Source of the DNA: Ryuthela nishihirai
Lineage: Eukaryota > Arthropoda > Arachnida > Araneae > Heptathelidae
Direction: 5' to 3'
Assembly: GCA_038380435.1 (NCBI GenBank)
Contig: JAWZYU010000027.1
Coordinates: forward strand, 3,903,156-3,967,155
Length of the DNA stretch: 64,000 nt
In this document: in pieces, positions 44,580 through 57,189 of the stretch
Numbering within the stretch: position 1 is the stretch's first letter
Layout: each line of letters begins with the position of its first letter
Program-made: the position numbers and the translations under genes
Notes under the pieces: generated by a model
Told to the model about the DNA's origin: nothing
Database searches by the model: none
What the model saw: the letters and a program-made list of their open reading frames with translations, nothing else

Positions 44580-44775
44580 TGAAACATAAAAAGGAATGTT
44601 CATAGCGCTAATTAGAGGAGATCTTGATCGGCGGCCGGTACCTCAGTGGTCCAGAGCACCTGACATGCTATCAGGAGGTCGTGGGTTCGTATCTCACCCA
44701 GCTCAAGACAATTTTTCCTCTAAGAAAAAAATCGACGCTGAAGTGCTGATTTATTACTTGCATAAAAGCCCTCAA
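44580..44775 (+). mobile_element. SINE-3 copy 5 (right arm of an inverted pair)
   Basis: It is inverted relative to copy 4. GAAACATAAAAAGGAATGTT (44580-44599) through the A box (GGTACCTCAGTGG, one change), B box, CAATTTTTCCTCTAAG and GTGCTGATTTATTACTTG are shared. The upstream part before GAAACATAAA is absent here. About 100 bp of copy 4 separate the paired arms. Confidence 0.88.
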
Positions 44776-45575
44776 CCTAGTTCTCTTTAGGTGCTGACTG
44801 GCTCTTTATTCTTGAGTAATATGGTGATTTTACTAAGAATGGCCTTTCAAATTACTAGAAATGGGTTTGATGATAATTGATAGCTGTAGCCAGCCTCACT
44901 CAGCAGCTACCAGAGCAAAGACTTTAGGGATGACTTTTAGTCCATGTTTTCAATAGGTTCAGTCACTAGATGTCGCTACTGTTCTTGTTCTTGTCACTTT
45001 TGGCAATATGGTGAACTGACAGTAATCTCCATAACATGTAACAGAACAAATAAACAGGTTAAAACCAAATAAATGCACATAAAATTTTGTTTCTGAAAAT
45101 TTAGGCTTTTTTAAATCAGGAAGAGGCGTTTTACTTATTTATTATTACACCCTTGTTACTAAAAAGAAAAATCCATGTTCATAGATGAAAAAAAACTCTG
45201 CAATGGTTTCCCCATCCACATAAATTGAGAGTGAGAAATAAAAATTTAATTCTTCACCTTTGGTTCTAAAAAATACTTTTAAAAGAAATTTGAAATAGTT
45301 CCTTTTTAACACTGAATTTCACTGCGATTCCATTTTTATCATTATTGAAGAACTGGATTTTATCACTTTTATTGCACGCTTTTTTTTTTTGCATTTTCTT
45401 AATATTATTCAGGCACAAATATACCGATATTATGAACACATAGCTAATTTTTTTTTTAACTGAAATCTAGGTTTTTGAAATACCGTGTTACTTTTGCATG
45501 CAAATTCTTATCATGCTTATTGGGTCTTAAAATTAAAAAAATTTGATTTAAACGGAAAACCAGATTTTATGGTAT
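44776..45575. other. Intron DNA, nothing recognised
   Basis: AT-rich; no open frame, repeat end or tandem array supported. Confidence 0.4.
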
Positions 45576-45579
45576 TATA

Positions 45580-46165
45580 CAGGGTGATCAAAAAGTCTGT
45601 GCACCTGATGAGGAATACCTATACCATTACAATAAACGTTGAAAGTGTGTCTAGTGCATCTCGAGACATTTAGGGACACGTGATGGCATTAGTGGGAGGT
45701 ATGCGATCGCCTGCCTGCCAAGCAGTTAGTGAGCCACATTGAGCCAAGCAGTCAGGTGCTGTAGACATGCGTTGTGGCAATGGTGTTATCTGTTGAGGAG
45801 CGTATGTTCCTTGTGGAACATGTGTTTCAGTGGGGTGGAGAATGCACAAGATGTTTAACAATGATTCCAGGCACAGTTTCTGGAAACTGCCCCATTGTAA
45901 TGCAGTGCGGTAGTTGATTCAGAAATTCTGGGAAGCCTGTTCTGTGTGTGACATGTCCAGATCTGGTAGGCCATCAATACTAACAGAGGAGAAAATGTTG
46001 GATATTCAGACCGCATGCTCCAAAGCCCGAAAAAGTCCATTTGATTGTCACAGCAGATTGGTGTTTCATATGGCATGGCCCATATGGCTGTAAAAAAACG
46101 CCTAGGCCTACAACCTTACAAAATTACATCTATGCATGAATTAAAACCTGCCAACAGTGGTAAGC
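45580..46165 (+). pseudogene. Mariner-like transposon, 5-prime part only
   Basis: TA then CAGGGTGATCAAAAAGTCTG opens the element. The + strand reads LSVEERMFLVEHVFQWGGE (about 45787-45845), LIQKFWEACSVCD then SRSGRPSILTEEKMLD (about 45957-46005), the N-terminal DNA-binding half of a mariner transposase. Remaining frames run to LHLCMNNLPTV-like codons near 46165. The catalytic half and right end are missing. Confidence 0.8.
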
Positions 46166-46259
46166 ACAACAGTGGTAAGCCCCAGTGGGCGCTGGAGCCT
46201 TCCATGGGGGCAGTAGCAGATCCAGAGGCAAATGGGGGGCATTGAGGCAGTCAAGAGTG

Positions 46260-46785
46260 GCGGTCAAATAAATAAATTTAATGGAATTTTCTGTGACAAC
46301 CTTTTTATCTCTTCTATTCTGTGGTGTCTTCCTGGTGATTCTGGTCATCCACTACCTCATCCGTCATGTACAGCTTTTCAACTGCAGCTTGGACAATAAG
46401 TTCCCTGCTACCACCTACTAGCACGTCTGAAGTCGACTGAGATGCTCTCAAAAGTTCTCTTCAAGATCACAGATTGGATATACGCTTCAATATGTTTTCC
46501 CACTCCAAATCGCTTTGAGTATGCTTTATGGTACGTAGTTACAATACTATCCCACGTCAGAAAATAAGGTATAATATTAACATTACGCTTGTGAATTAGG
46601 CTCAACTCATTAGCCAGCAGATCATACTTCCTCTTCTTTTCAACCTCTACTGTCTGCAGGTTATCCTGAGATGTTATTCCTACTTCAATAATTGTAATCT
46701 CATTCAATACCTTACCATGCACTACTATATCAGGCTTATTATGTTGGACATGTGTGTCCGTCCTGATAGGCAAATCAACCTTGAT
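46260..46785 (-). pseudogene. Restriction-like-endonuclease LINE, C-terminal end
   Basis: An open minus frame at 46773-46408 reads MPIRTDTHVQHNKPDIVVH, LNEITIIEVGITSQDN, LQTVEVEKKRKYDLLANEL, NVNIIPYFLTWDSIV and HIEAYIQSVILKRTFESIS. PD, then about 12 residues later E in a hydrophobic strand, then a K-rich helix, is the PD-(D/E)xK arrangement of the R2/R4-type restriction-like endonuclease, which lies C-terminal to the RT in those LINEs. To the left is its 3-prime DNA. The RT is absent; an AAT microsatellite lies at 46787-46810. Confidence 0.7.
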
Positions 46786-46899
46786 GCAATAATAATATAA
46801 TAATAATAAATTTATTATATTTAATATTTTTTTATAATTATTTTTTAATATAATAAAATACTTTGAAAATACCTGTTTTCATGAATAAATGTTTTATCT

Positions 46900-49363
46900 A
46901 GCTATGTAAATTATCTTATTGTTATCACATTAATAAGCATTTTTAAAATAGCATTAGATATACCTATACCTAATTTGTTTTAGTTTAGAATAGATTGATG
47001 GTGACAAGTCCTTGCAAGTTGGTAGGCAAACACACGGTTCATGCAATTTAACATGTTTCGACAAGAATATGGGAGCTTGAAATGACTTGTTTATGGAGCA
47101 AGTGCGCCGGCATCGCAAACATACAAGTTAATGCGTGCACAAAATCAAATCTATAAAAGCGATAGCTCTAGGAATGTTTTATTATTTTTATGTGCTTCGC
47201 TGTGATAAATAGTCGTGAGTGATAAGTGTTAGAAGTCATTATAAACATTATTTTTATAACTATCTATAAATCTGTTGAGAAGTTAATTTGTATTTGAAAA
47301 TGTCTGAATCTACATCTAAAAAGAAATGCCGGCAGTACAGTATTGAGTATTTGAAATATGGATTTACGTACTCTCCTACAGACCAATCATTACCTATGTG
47401 TTTAATTTGCCGAAAAGTTTTTTCAAATGAAGCTATGAAACCTTCTAGGCTACAAGAGCATTTAAATAAAATGCATGCTAATAAGAAGAACAAAGATTTA
47501 TCCTATTTTCAAGAACTGGAAAAGCAATATTTAAAACAGCCAACTATGTCAAACCTTTTTGCGTCTTCTAAACAAGATGATGATGGACTACGAGCCTCAT
47601 ATAACGTTTCATTGTTAATCACAAAAGCAGGAAAACCACACACAATTGGCGAGGAATTAATTTTGCTGGCAGTCAGAGATATTAAAAACCGTTCTTCATC
47701 ATAAGACACCATCAGATATCATCAAAAAAAGTTCCTCTCAGTAATAATTCAGTGCAAAGAAGAATAGATGAAATGGCAAAAGATGTTGAAATATCATTAT
47801 GTGATTGCTTAAAGACTTGCAAATTTTCCATTCAACACTGATGAATCAACTCTACCAAATAACGAAGCTCTACTCTTATCATACGTACGATTTATAAAAG
47901 AAGAAAAAATTCATGAAGAGTTATTATTTGCTAAAAATTTGGAATATGATACAAAGGGAGAATCTATATTTAATACCATGCAAAAGTTTTATCAAGAGAA
48001 AGAAATTCCTATTTGCAATATTTTGTCTGCTGCTACTGATGGTGCTCCAGCAATGACAGGGTGTCATAAGGGTTTCATAGCGCATTTGAAACAAGCAGTA
48101 CCAAATGTACTCCCTGTACATTGTATTATTCATCGTCAGCATTTGGTTGTGAAAAATTTGAATGAACGTCTGCATACGTCGCTCCATTACGTTATTAAAG
48201 CAATCAATAAGATTAGAAGCAATTCATTGAATGACCGATTATTTGTTAAGCTTTGTAATGAAAATGATGAAGATTACAATCACTTGCTACTGCACACAGA
48301 AGTACATTGGCTCTCTAAAGGTGTTTGTCTGAATCGTTTTTTCAATCTATTTGACTCAGTACTGGACTTTCTTGAAGACAGAGACGAAATATTGCGCGAA
48401 AACCTGATTACGTCAAAAAATGACATCGCTTATTTGACAGACCTGTTTAAAATATTTAATCAAGTTAATTTACAATTGCCAGGTGATGAGTTGAATTTAA
48501 TTAAAACAAAAAACGTCATAGCTGCTTTTGCGGGAAAACTTCTTCTATTCAAACGAAATCTAGGTAGAGGTGAATACAACCACTTTCCCACATTATCAGC
48601 AGTCTCTGCAAAACCGGAAGATTTACTTACTTACTGCCAACACTTGGAAGTTCTTCATGTTGATTTTACGGAGTGTTTCCAAGATATTTTAAACATGAAT
48701 ATACCGAGTTGGGTTTTAGATCCTTTCGCAAACACAGATACTGAAGAATTATCAAATTTGGAAGAGGAACTCTTAGAAGACTAACGAAGAACTCAAAGTA
48801 AAATTCAAACATGGATACCAAGAATTCTGGCTTCAAAAATCAATACCAGTTCTCTACCCTGGATTGTGGGCAATAGTACTGAAGTTTTTAATCGCATTTC
48901 CTTCGTCCTATATGGCTGAGCGTGGATTCAGTGCAGTAGCTAATTTACTGTCAAAGAAGAGGAACAGACTACACATCACTGAATGTGGCGATCTGCGATT
49001 GATGTTAACGAAATTGGAACTCAACATTAACAAATTGTTAACACTCCACCAGCCTCAACCATCTCATTAATTTTTTTTTATTTATTATTAATTTTGTGTT
49101 TATCTCATTATTTTGATTTCTTATTGATTCTGTGTTTATTTTTAAAATTTTAATAAACAATATTATTGTACATTTGGTTGTCGTTTTATTAATTTCTGCT
49201 TTATTATTTTTAATAGATAAATAAACAGATAAATTAGGTACAGATAATATGCAACAATATTTTAATATTTCATATAAAATTAACTATTATGGACTAGGGG
49301 GGCATTGAAATTTTTGTTCTCTTCTAAAGGGGGCGATGGTCCAGAAAAGGTTGGGAATCACTG
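46900..49363 (+). mobile_element. hAT transposon of ZBED type, recently decayed
   Basis: The right end GTTGGGAATCACTG (reverse CAGTGATTCCCAAC) is a typical hAT terminus. The left end was not found; 46900 is a guess. The coding region, described separately, is the longest transposase here. Sequence between 49080 and 49330 is AT-rich 3-prime DNA. Beyond 49363 an R1-like LINE begins at once. Confidence 0.75.
47300..49070 (+). pseudogene. hAT transposase (ZBED5/FAM200-like)
   Basis: The frame opens at the ATG at 47300 with MSESTSKKKCRQYSIEYLKY. It has a BED-type zinc finger (CLICRKVFSNE... HLNKMH, residues about 34-60), then EKQYLKQPTMSNLF and GKPHTIGEELI. A stop comes at 47702. Frame damage follows to 47938, where FPFNTDESTL (catalytic Asp region) can still be read. 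An open frame 47939-48784 has SAATDGAPAMTG (catalytic Asp context), HCIIHRQHLVVKNLN, EVHWLSKGVCLNRFFNL. After a stop, 48864-49070 gives IAFPSSYMAERGFSAV, the hAT C-terminal dimerisation block. Few lesions; not functional as it stands. Confidence 0.85.
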
Positions 49364-50830
49364 CTATAGACCAATGATAGTGATGGGAAAGATTCTGTAC
49401 AAACTGCTCACAAATAGGTTGTATTACCACTGTAGTAAGAAAAAATTCCTGAACGACAGGAAATTTGAGTTCAGGACAGACCAGTTCACAACTGCCCTAT
49501 CAAACAGGTTTAGGTGAATAGGAAGAATAAACTGCACACCTCTCTCATTGCCTTGGATGCGACAGGTGCATTTGACAATGTCTGGTTGCCTTTGAAAGAT
49601 TGCTCTTTCCCAAGAACATCTTCATTCTGGTATCCAATTATCTTAATAAGAGAGTGGTCACCTACTCCCATGCTAGTGGGGCAGTCTCAAAGAACTTGAA
49701 CAGGAGCTGTCCACAAGGATCATGCAGTGGCCCGTTTCTCTGGAACTTAGTTGCAGACGTGGCCCTGGAGTTGACCCTACCTCAGGGTGTCTGGCTCCAG
49801 GCTTATGCAGACGACATGCTGCTTGTCATATTGGCCTCCTCCAGAGCGAGACTGGAGATTACCGGCAATGCAGTACTGTTGGTGCTCAAAGGATGGAGTC
49901 TATGCTACAAGCTTGGGTTCAGCTGTGCGTAGACTACATCAATGACAGTGGCTAGAGGGTGTTCTCAACAAGAAGTACCTATCCTATGGTCAAACAAGAT
50001 CTTTAAACTTCCTATGATCTTTAAACTTAATGGCACTAATATCAGCCATATGACGACTTTAAAATACTTGGGGATGACTCTGGATGAGAGGATGAGCTGG
50101 ATCCCACACCTGCAGGACCTTAAGGTAAAATGCACGAAAGTTATGTGCAAACTGGGATGTATGGCTCACATCTCATGGGGACTCTGAGGGGAGGTCCTTA
50201 AAAAAAAGAAATTTATTTAAGGGGAACAGAAAGTATCCTGATTTATGGAGCAGGCACCCAACAGACCACACCATCGTGCAGAAAGCTGCTCGCAGCCCAG
50301 AGACCAGCTTTACTGCGAATCATCAGGGCTTATAGGACCACATCTATAGATGCCTTCCTGGTGATAGCAGGGATCCCACCTTTGCATTTAATGGTTGGTA
50401 AGGAAGCAACCATATTTAGAGTCCTGCAGGCTAAGGAAAAGGCAACATTCCTCAGAGTCCAGTATGACCCTGAGGTGTATGACGCTCAGACTGCTAAGTG
50501 GGATATTCATCCCACCAAGAGACTGCATGTGTCATGGTCTATGGAGTTACCATCAGATCAAGGAGTAGAAATCTACACAGATGGTTCCAAGAGTGAGGAT
50601 GGTGTGGGTTTAGCCTACACTGTCTACAATCAAAGAGCCAAAGTGTATGATTTTAAGAGGAAAATCTGTATTATGGCTCGACCTTCCAAGCAGAGCTACT
50701 TGCTATCAGATAGGTTCTAATTTGGGCCCTCAATGACTGCAGTCATTATAACGACATCCAGTTGTTTACCAACAGCCAGGCAGCCTTGCAAGCACTTGAA
50801 GATGCTAACAACAGGCATCATACAGTAAAC
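49364..50830 (+). pseudogene. R1-like LINE reverse transcriptase and RNase H relic
   Basis: Frames shift often, but the order is clear. It reads MGKILYKLLTNRL (49385), LIALDATGAFDNVW (motif A Asp, about 49545), SCPQGSCSGPFLWNLVADV (motif B, 49705-49760), LQAYADDMLLVIL (motif C, 49800-49835), MTTLKYLGMTLDERMSW (50050-50100) and GIPPLHLMVGKEA (50370-50410). Last is VEIYTDGSKSEDGVGLAYT (50565-50620), the RNase H DGSK start. PQGSxxGPxxWN and an RNase H after the RT are known from the R1/LOA group. The 5-prime half, including endonuclease, is absent. Confidence 0.85.
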
Positions 50831-51261
50831 GAGATATTATACTGTCCATCAGGAGTGGCCGAGTCAGGGCGCACCTGAGGGACATGGGCTGGCTCATCTG
50901 CCGGCTCTGGGACTCGCTCCTTTGAGACCGGAGCTGTTTTCACTCTACTACTTATTTTCCATATCTTTCTAGCTGGGCTGTGCTCTGCACCCCCTTTAAC
51001 GCCACCCATACTCCAAGTCCCTACTGGTCTCTGAGACAAACCTTTATCTTCTTTCAGGCTTCTCATGCCACTCGTGTAATGTCGGAAGACAGAATACGAG
51101 TTTTTCCCCATGGGGGACGTGTCCTTTGGGACCCACCCCCGCATCCCAATTATTGAGATCCTTGTAACATAAGTTATGTATTCACTAAATATGGCTTTGA
51201 TATCTCTTGTCTTTCCTGGTGTTGCACTTTTAATGGCCAACAATATAGTATAAAATTCCAT
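50818..51261 (-). other. Unassigned 147-codon open frame
   Basis: This minus frame is open for 147 codons without a motif I recognise. Notable parts are SPMGKNSYSVFRHYTSGM, LSQRPVGTWSMGGVKGGAEH and a C-terminal EPADEPAHVPQVRPDSA rich in Pro and acidic residues. It lies between the RNase H remnant and the LINE-A leader. It may be part of another element or chance. I assign no function. Confidence 0.3.
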
Positions 51262-51479
51262 TTTAACAGATATCAGTTAGAAAGTATAGACTTAATTATT
51301 GCCTCTTTCCTCTAAGGCATTCCGTTAATGTCATATTGATTTTTTCAGATAAAAAATGACTAAATATTACCTAATCACTGGAAGGAAAGCTATGCACCAA
51401 TCACCTGTGATGATGATGATGCATAGAACCAGCCAGGCCTAACACCTAATGTCTGACCCTGTCTTCTCATAGTGCAGGT

Positions 51480-54400
51480 TGCTAGTACCTTTCGAAAGAG
51501 ATACTCTCTTCTGGAAGCGGAGGGTTGCCAGATATGTGTGGCCTGCTGATCTGGACAACTATGGCTAATTTTCTTTATTTCCTGCCCTGCTGAGGAGTGG
51601 TCAACCACACAGGGTCCTGGTTCTGACCATATAAACCTATTGGACTGGAATACGGCTACAAGTTTGCTGTTATGATATAACCCTTTTGGATTGGAATACG
51701 GTTATGAGCTGTGTTTTCTGTTTGTGGTTCGACAGCCCCAAGTGAATAGATTCACAGGATATGTTTTACCAGCTGGTGGATAATCCTGAGCAGAGGTCAT
51801 CACAGGCACATGAACTCTTGCTTCTACAGGCATCATAAAATTCTACATTGGAGGGAAGTCTTCCAGTGTAGATGGTTCAGCCTTTAGGAACGAGGTCTTT
51901 GCACCATGCCTGTGATTAAGGGGCTTTTTGATATTGTCAGCATTCCCTCTCTCAAGAAATGTAGTTTCTTTAAACATCCCACTAGCCATTTTCTCACCAT
52001 AGGTAGTTGGAATGTGAGGACTCTGCACAGAGCTTATTCTCTTGATGTCCTCACAAGAATTCCACCGTTATAATTTAGATATTCTCGGCTTGCAAGAGAC
52101 CAGATAGACAGATAAAGAAAGGTCAGATTCTTAAAAATAATCTTAAATTTCTCATTTCGGGGAGGGAAGATGATACTCATTCCAAGGCGTAGGTCTGCTT
52201 CTAAATAGGCATGATAGTGATGCTCTTCTGGGATATAAGTGCATTAGTGAAAGGTTTCTTACAGCAAAATTTCAGACAAGCATTAAAGACATGAATGTTA
52301 TTTGCTGTTATGCCCCTAACAAGGATAGGTTTTAAAGACAACTTCTGGATATTTTGAATTCTGTCAAGAAAGGAGATATTATCCTTGTTCTACGTGACTT
52401 CAATGCCAAAGTTGGTATTGATTCTAACCTTCAGGGAGGGTGATAGGACATTTTGTTACTGGTACTACAATGGGCAATGTCTCCTATAGGTAAGTAAACT
52501 TAATGCTTTCAGAATAACTAACACTTATTACAAACACTGCGACATACACAATTATACATGGGTTTCACTGGATGGGCTGCATAAGAATATGATTGGTTAT
52601 ATATTAATTAACAACAAATGGGCTAGTTAGTAATACCAGGTTATATAGGGGAGCTGAAATTGGATCTGATCATCACCTTGTTAAAAGTGTCTTGCAACTT
52701 AAACTTAAAAAGTGTTGTGCTAAGGTTAAAAAATTTACCTTTAATGCTGAAGCTCTGAAAGACCCAGTTATAACTAAAGGTTACTTAGTCATTATGACAG
52801 TCATAGTTTGCTTACTACTGAAGCTGAGGAAGAATGGGACCGTTTTAAACAGGGGTTTTTTTTTTTTTTTGGAAATTAACAGTACTCTTTTAGGAAAAAA
52901 GAGAAGTGGGGGCAAAATCATTGAGTGATAAGACACTTGAGCTTATTTCAGAAAAAACTGCAGGAATGTCCTTAATATAAGTCCCTACTAGTCCTAGTAG
53001 AAAGCATTACAGAGAGGGTTAACGTTAAAGGGTCAGTTAGCTGCTGATAAGAATCTTTGGCTTGGCTGTCAAAGCCGAGGAAATGGCTAGACAGCACAAC
53101 AGCAGAAAGCTATACCAGGTAGTTAATGTTTTGTATGATAGAAAACGGAGAGGTTTACAGGGATTGAAGGATAAACAAGGTACTTAGGTTATAGAAGGTG
53201 AGGATCCTGTAATGCTAGGTGAGCTGAGAATTTCAGTGATGTTCTAAACAATGTGGTTAGTTCTACTCCTATTGTTTCTAATGATGATAGATGCATTACT
53301 GGGAGTCTGAAGTTATTTTAGCTATTTCTAAACTTAAACTACATAAATCTCCAGAGATAGATGAAATTAGTATAGAAAAGCTTAGAGCTGAGAATGTTTC
53401 GGTTACCACTTGGATGACTGAAATTTTGAATATCTTTTATAATAAAGGCATGTTTCCTAAGGATTTTACCAGAGCTATTATTATCCCTATTTTCAAAAAA
53501 GGTGATTGCAGTTCTTGTGATAACTATAGGGGCATCAGCCTACTTTCTATTCCAGGTAAAGTTCTTTACATGATTGTGCTTAATAGAATTAGAATCTGTT
53601 TGACAGACAACTGCGTGATGAGAAATATGGATTCAGAAGTGGTAGGAGATGTGTAGATCAGATATTTTCACTCAGGCAGATTCTTCAGAAATGTTTAGAG
53701 TTTCAGAAACCTTTGGTTGCTAGCTTTGTTGGTTTCCAAAAGGCTTTTGACTGTTAATCGTCATAATTTGTGGTTGATTGTGAGATCATATGGCATACCT
53801 GACAAGTTAGTTAACATAATGAAAGCTCTCTATAATAACACTGAGTCATGTGTAAGAGTTGGTAAAGTTTGTAGCAATTGGTTTAGCATTACTTCTGGTG
53901 TTCGACAAGGGTGCATTTTGTCTCCTTTTCTCTTTAGCTTGGTTATTGATTATGTTATGCAAAATTCACTTCAAGGGAAAGATTTTGGACTTAAATGGAC
54001 TGGAGATAGGAAAATTTCTGATTTAGATTATGCTGATGATTTAGCCCTTTTGACAAATGATGTTGATGAGATGAACTCTTTCATTCGAGCTGTTGATGAG
54101 ACTGGTAGTAGAGTAGGTTTGGTTATAAACAGAGAGAAAACTAAAGTGATGAAAATTGGTCAGGCAGGCTGTAATTCAGTTAATCTGAATGGTTGCAGTC
54201 TTGAGCAGGTGTCACAGTTTAATTATCTTGGGAGCTATGTAACAGATAATGGTGATGTGCGGCATGAGATTAACAGACGAATAGGGATTGCTGCCGGGAC
54301 TTTTAAGAATCTATGGTGAGTGTGGAGAAATAGGCATATTCACCTAAAGACTAAAATTAGACTATATAATAGTTTGTTCTTTCTAGGGTTAGGTATTGAA

Positions 54401-54795
54401 ACTTGGATGCTTTGTAAACAAGATAATGGTAAACTAGATGCTTATGCAGTATCTTGGGCATTAGTTGGTCCAGTTTTGTAACTAATGATGAGGTAAGGTT
54501 AGTTGGCAACCTCCTTTAAGCAGCATAATTGTGCAGAGAGAGACTTCATTGGTTTGACCTGTTGCCTATATGTATAATTATAGATTAGTGAATAGGGTTA
54601 TGAACAGTGGGCCTGAGAAAGAGTGGGAGACCTAGGATGCAATGGGCAGATAGTGTCATACAGGACCTTGTTAGAATTGGTGCTCAGTGGCCAGATGCAG
54701 CAGATGTAGCTGATGACAAATATGCTTGGAGAACTAAATTGCATGATCTGGTTGAACCTTTATAACCCCTGGCTGCTTTAGGATGATGATGATGA
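51480..54795 (+). mobile_element. LINE-A copy 5, leader to tail
   Basis: It starts with the leader shared with 43228 (GTACCTTTCGAAAGAGATAC), then CCTGTGATTAAGGGGCTTTT and endonuclease remnants (LGLQETR near 52085, CYAP near 52300, LRDFNAKVG near 52390 with the catalytic region damaged). The linker region (LKKCCAKVKKFTFNAE) follows. The RT is open at 53291-53656 and 53717-54319, with LHKSPEIDEIS, NYRGISLLS, a broken motif A, SGVRQGCILSP, DLDYADDLALLTNDVDEM (54015-54070) and VSQFNYLGSY. The C-terminal part is decayed. It ends GGATGATGATGATG at about 54793. It is the only copy whose leader, endonuclease, RT and tail are all traceable. Confidence 0.92.
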
Positions 54796-54799
54796 AAGA

Positions 54800-56687
54800 T
54801 TTTCATTTTATTAAGTGTTGAAATAGTGAGAATGGCAGTAGTAGCCTTGTGCGGTTTAGTTCCCTTAAGTGTATTTATTTGATTTCCTATTGTTGCCTTT
54901 AGAAGGAACAGAAAGAGATAAAAATATGTAATCCTGTTTAAGAAATGTTAGATTAGATGGAGTTATTTTGTGAAGTAAGAAAAAAAAAGTTTAGAAATTT
55001 TGTTAACTTATATTAATATTAAGAGTTATATATCACTTATATTAAGAGTCAGATTAAGGAGAATATTTGTACTACCATGCAGATTGTAGTGTGCTGTTTT
55101 GGATTGTGAATGCTGCATTTAGGAGAAATAAATTTTGAAAAAAAAAGTGGAATGTCAGATTATAGGGAATGCATATAAACCTTTTATTGAAAGTTGGATT
55201 AGAGTGAATAGATATAATTATCAACTATATTGAGTTATAAGCAACTTCATTTTGTGGAGTGCCTGATTACAGAGACTTTTGAGAAGTGTTGGTTTTGTTC
55301 GTTAACAGGAAATATATTTTAATTCGGTTTAGTAATTAAAATTCTATCTTACTATTTCTTATTCCCATTGAATTGTTGTCCATGGAATTGTCATACCCTC
55401 CAAATTGTCATATCCTCTGAATTGTCGCATCCACCGAATTGCCATCCTCTGAGTTGTTGTCCACTGAATTGACTTTCACCAAATTGTCACACTCCAGAAC
55501 CGCCACACTTAGCACCAACTATCATGCCACATTCAAAGTTGCTTAGGTCACTTGTTTTGCCCATTCTGATGCTCAATTCAACTCTGATGCTTGAAGAACT
55601 GGTCTGCCTGATTTATACTGCGGTCACGTAATTATTACGTTTTGGATTATGATATGATAAATATGTTTCGGAATGAACCATTTATGTAACAAGGAGTGAT
55701 GTATTTCATAAACTGGCATCTGAGTGTACTTGCTATCCTCTATGATAATAAGACTCAGGTCTGAATCTAGAAAAAAAATAAAGGGATGAGGGAGAAGCAA
55801 GTGGCACAATCAAGCCAGAGAAAATCAAAAGGTAGGGGACTAGATTTCTATTACAATGTAATAATTTCCCTCCATTTTAGATGTCTTTAAAAGATTTATT
55901 GAAATGTGCCCAAGTTTCATCATTTTTTTGCCTCCATTACCCATATTAGTATTCTTAACCCTTCAACGCCCATGAAATCTGAGAAAAGGGTAAAGGGTAA
56001 TAAAGGCAAAGAAATAGCACTATTTGGACTAGTCATTTCAAATCTTGGCTGTTCTGGGTGCTAAAGGGTTAGTCTCCTTTGTTTCCCCTAGATCTGGCCC
56101 TAATAAGACTCAGCTTGTGACAGCCAACTGCAATGCAATTAACGTGCCTCTCTCCTTCATGCAGAAGAAACCTTTCATGGCATACTAGTTTGCATATGAG
56201 TTTGATACTAATTCGTATAAGACATTTGTGTGTAGTAAGTACTAGAGTGCTATAATTAATTGGGAGAGAAAATTTTCAACTGATTATTTCAAATTTTTTT
56301 TTTGTCTGCAGGACATTTTCCTGTGATAATTACTGAACTAGAGGGATATTTTTTAAATTAAAATTTTAAAACTATCATAAGAAAATTTGGTAAACTCATG
56401 AAAAAATAATCAATTTCTCCTTTTAACAGTAATTAATTCAATTGTTTCATATGAGTGATAATATGTGTATTTATCTTTTTAGATGTTCTGCAAGTTTATA
56501 TATTGTGAAAAGGTGACAACAATTCCCAGTACTTCAATATCTCAAATTCATATTATCTGCATTCAGGACATAGCCTTAACCTTTTCACTACCACACTGAT
56601 CCAAAACAGCAAAGATTTTAAATGGACTCACCCACTCAATGCTATTTCCTTCCTCTTCACTACCTCTTACCTGCAGTTTAGGCCAGT
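54800..56687. other. Intron DNA with one small repeat array
   Basis: No gene recognised. At 55371-55500 about seven irregular units of 17-20 bp around GAATTGTCATACCCTCC occur. The rest is unremarkable. Confidence 0.5.
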
Positions 56688-57032
56688 TGGGTTGTTGGGT
56701 TGTTTTACTTCTGAGCAGCATTTTTTTGCACGCCATGGGCTAAATGTCCAGGTCACATGGACCTCGAAGGCTCAGAGAAGGTTGTGGGAGGGGACCCACT
56801 GGAACAGCTGTTGGGAGACAGACCCAAAATGTTCCATGTTCCAACAAGCCATCCAGCATGTTCTTTAACGTGCACAGGGTATGGCTCTCCTGTACACGGG
56901 CCATGGCTTAACGTCCCATCTGACAGACGACAGCCTTTCCAAGCTCATTGTTCTCCCCCGCTGACCGTGGGCAGGGCAGGGAATTTTGTGGAGATAAATC
57001 TCAACACTGACCCAGCTGGGACTCAAACCTGG
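56688..57032 (-). mobile_element. SINE-1 copy 8, 5-prime truncated
   Basis: It is on the minus strand and reaches from the CAACCCAAC tail to CCCAGGTTTGAGTCCC at 57032-57017, so it starts at the B box and lacks the A box. The duplication GTTTAGGCCAGT (56676-56687) and GTTTAGGCCGGT (57033-57044) shows the truncation is original to the insertion. Diverged from the young copies. Confidence 0.92.
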
Positions 57033-57189
57033 GTTTAGGCCGGTAGAGAAGTGAAAGGGTTAAATAATTAGTGGAATGTTCATTATTAGTTTCCCTTTAA
57101 GCACCTGGCTTTTCTGATTTCACTAACATCATCTTCATCCTGGTTCTAACTCCTGCCAAAAGTCACATAGTTCAAGATTGAGTGAATAT

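Noticed and set aside
46190..46260. Possible left end of the hAT at 46900-49363 (CAGTAGCAGATCCAGAGG)
   Set aside because: It does not match the inverse of the right end, and an endonuclease LINE fragment lies between; no 8-bp duplication links them.
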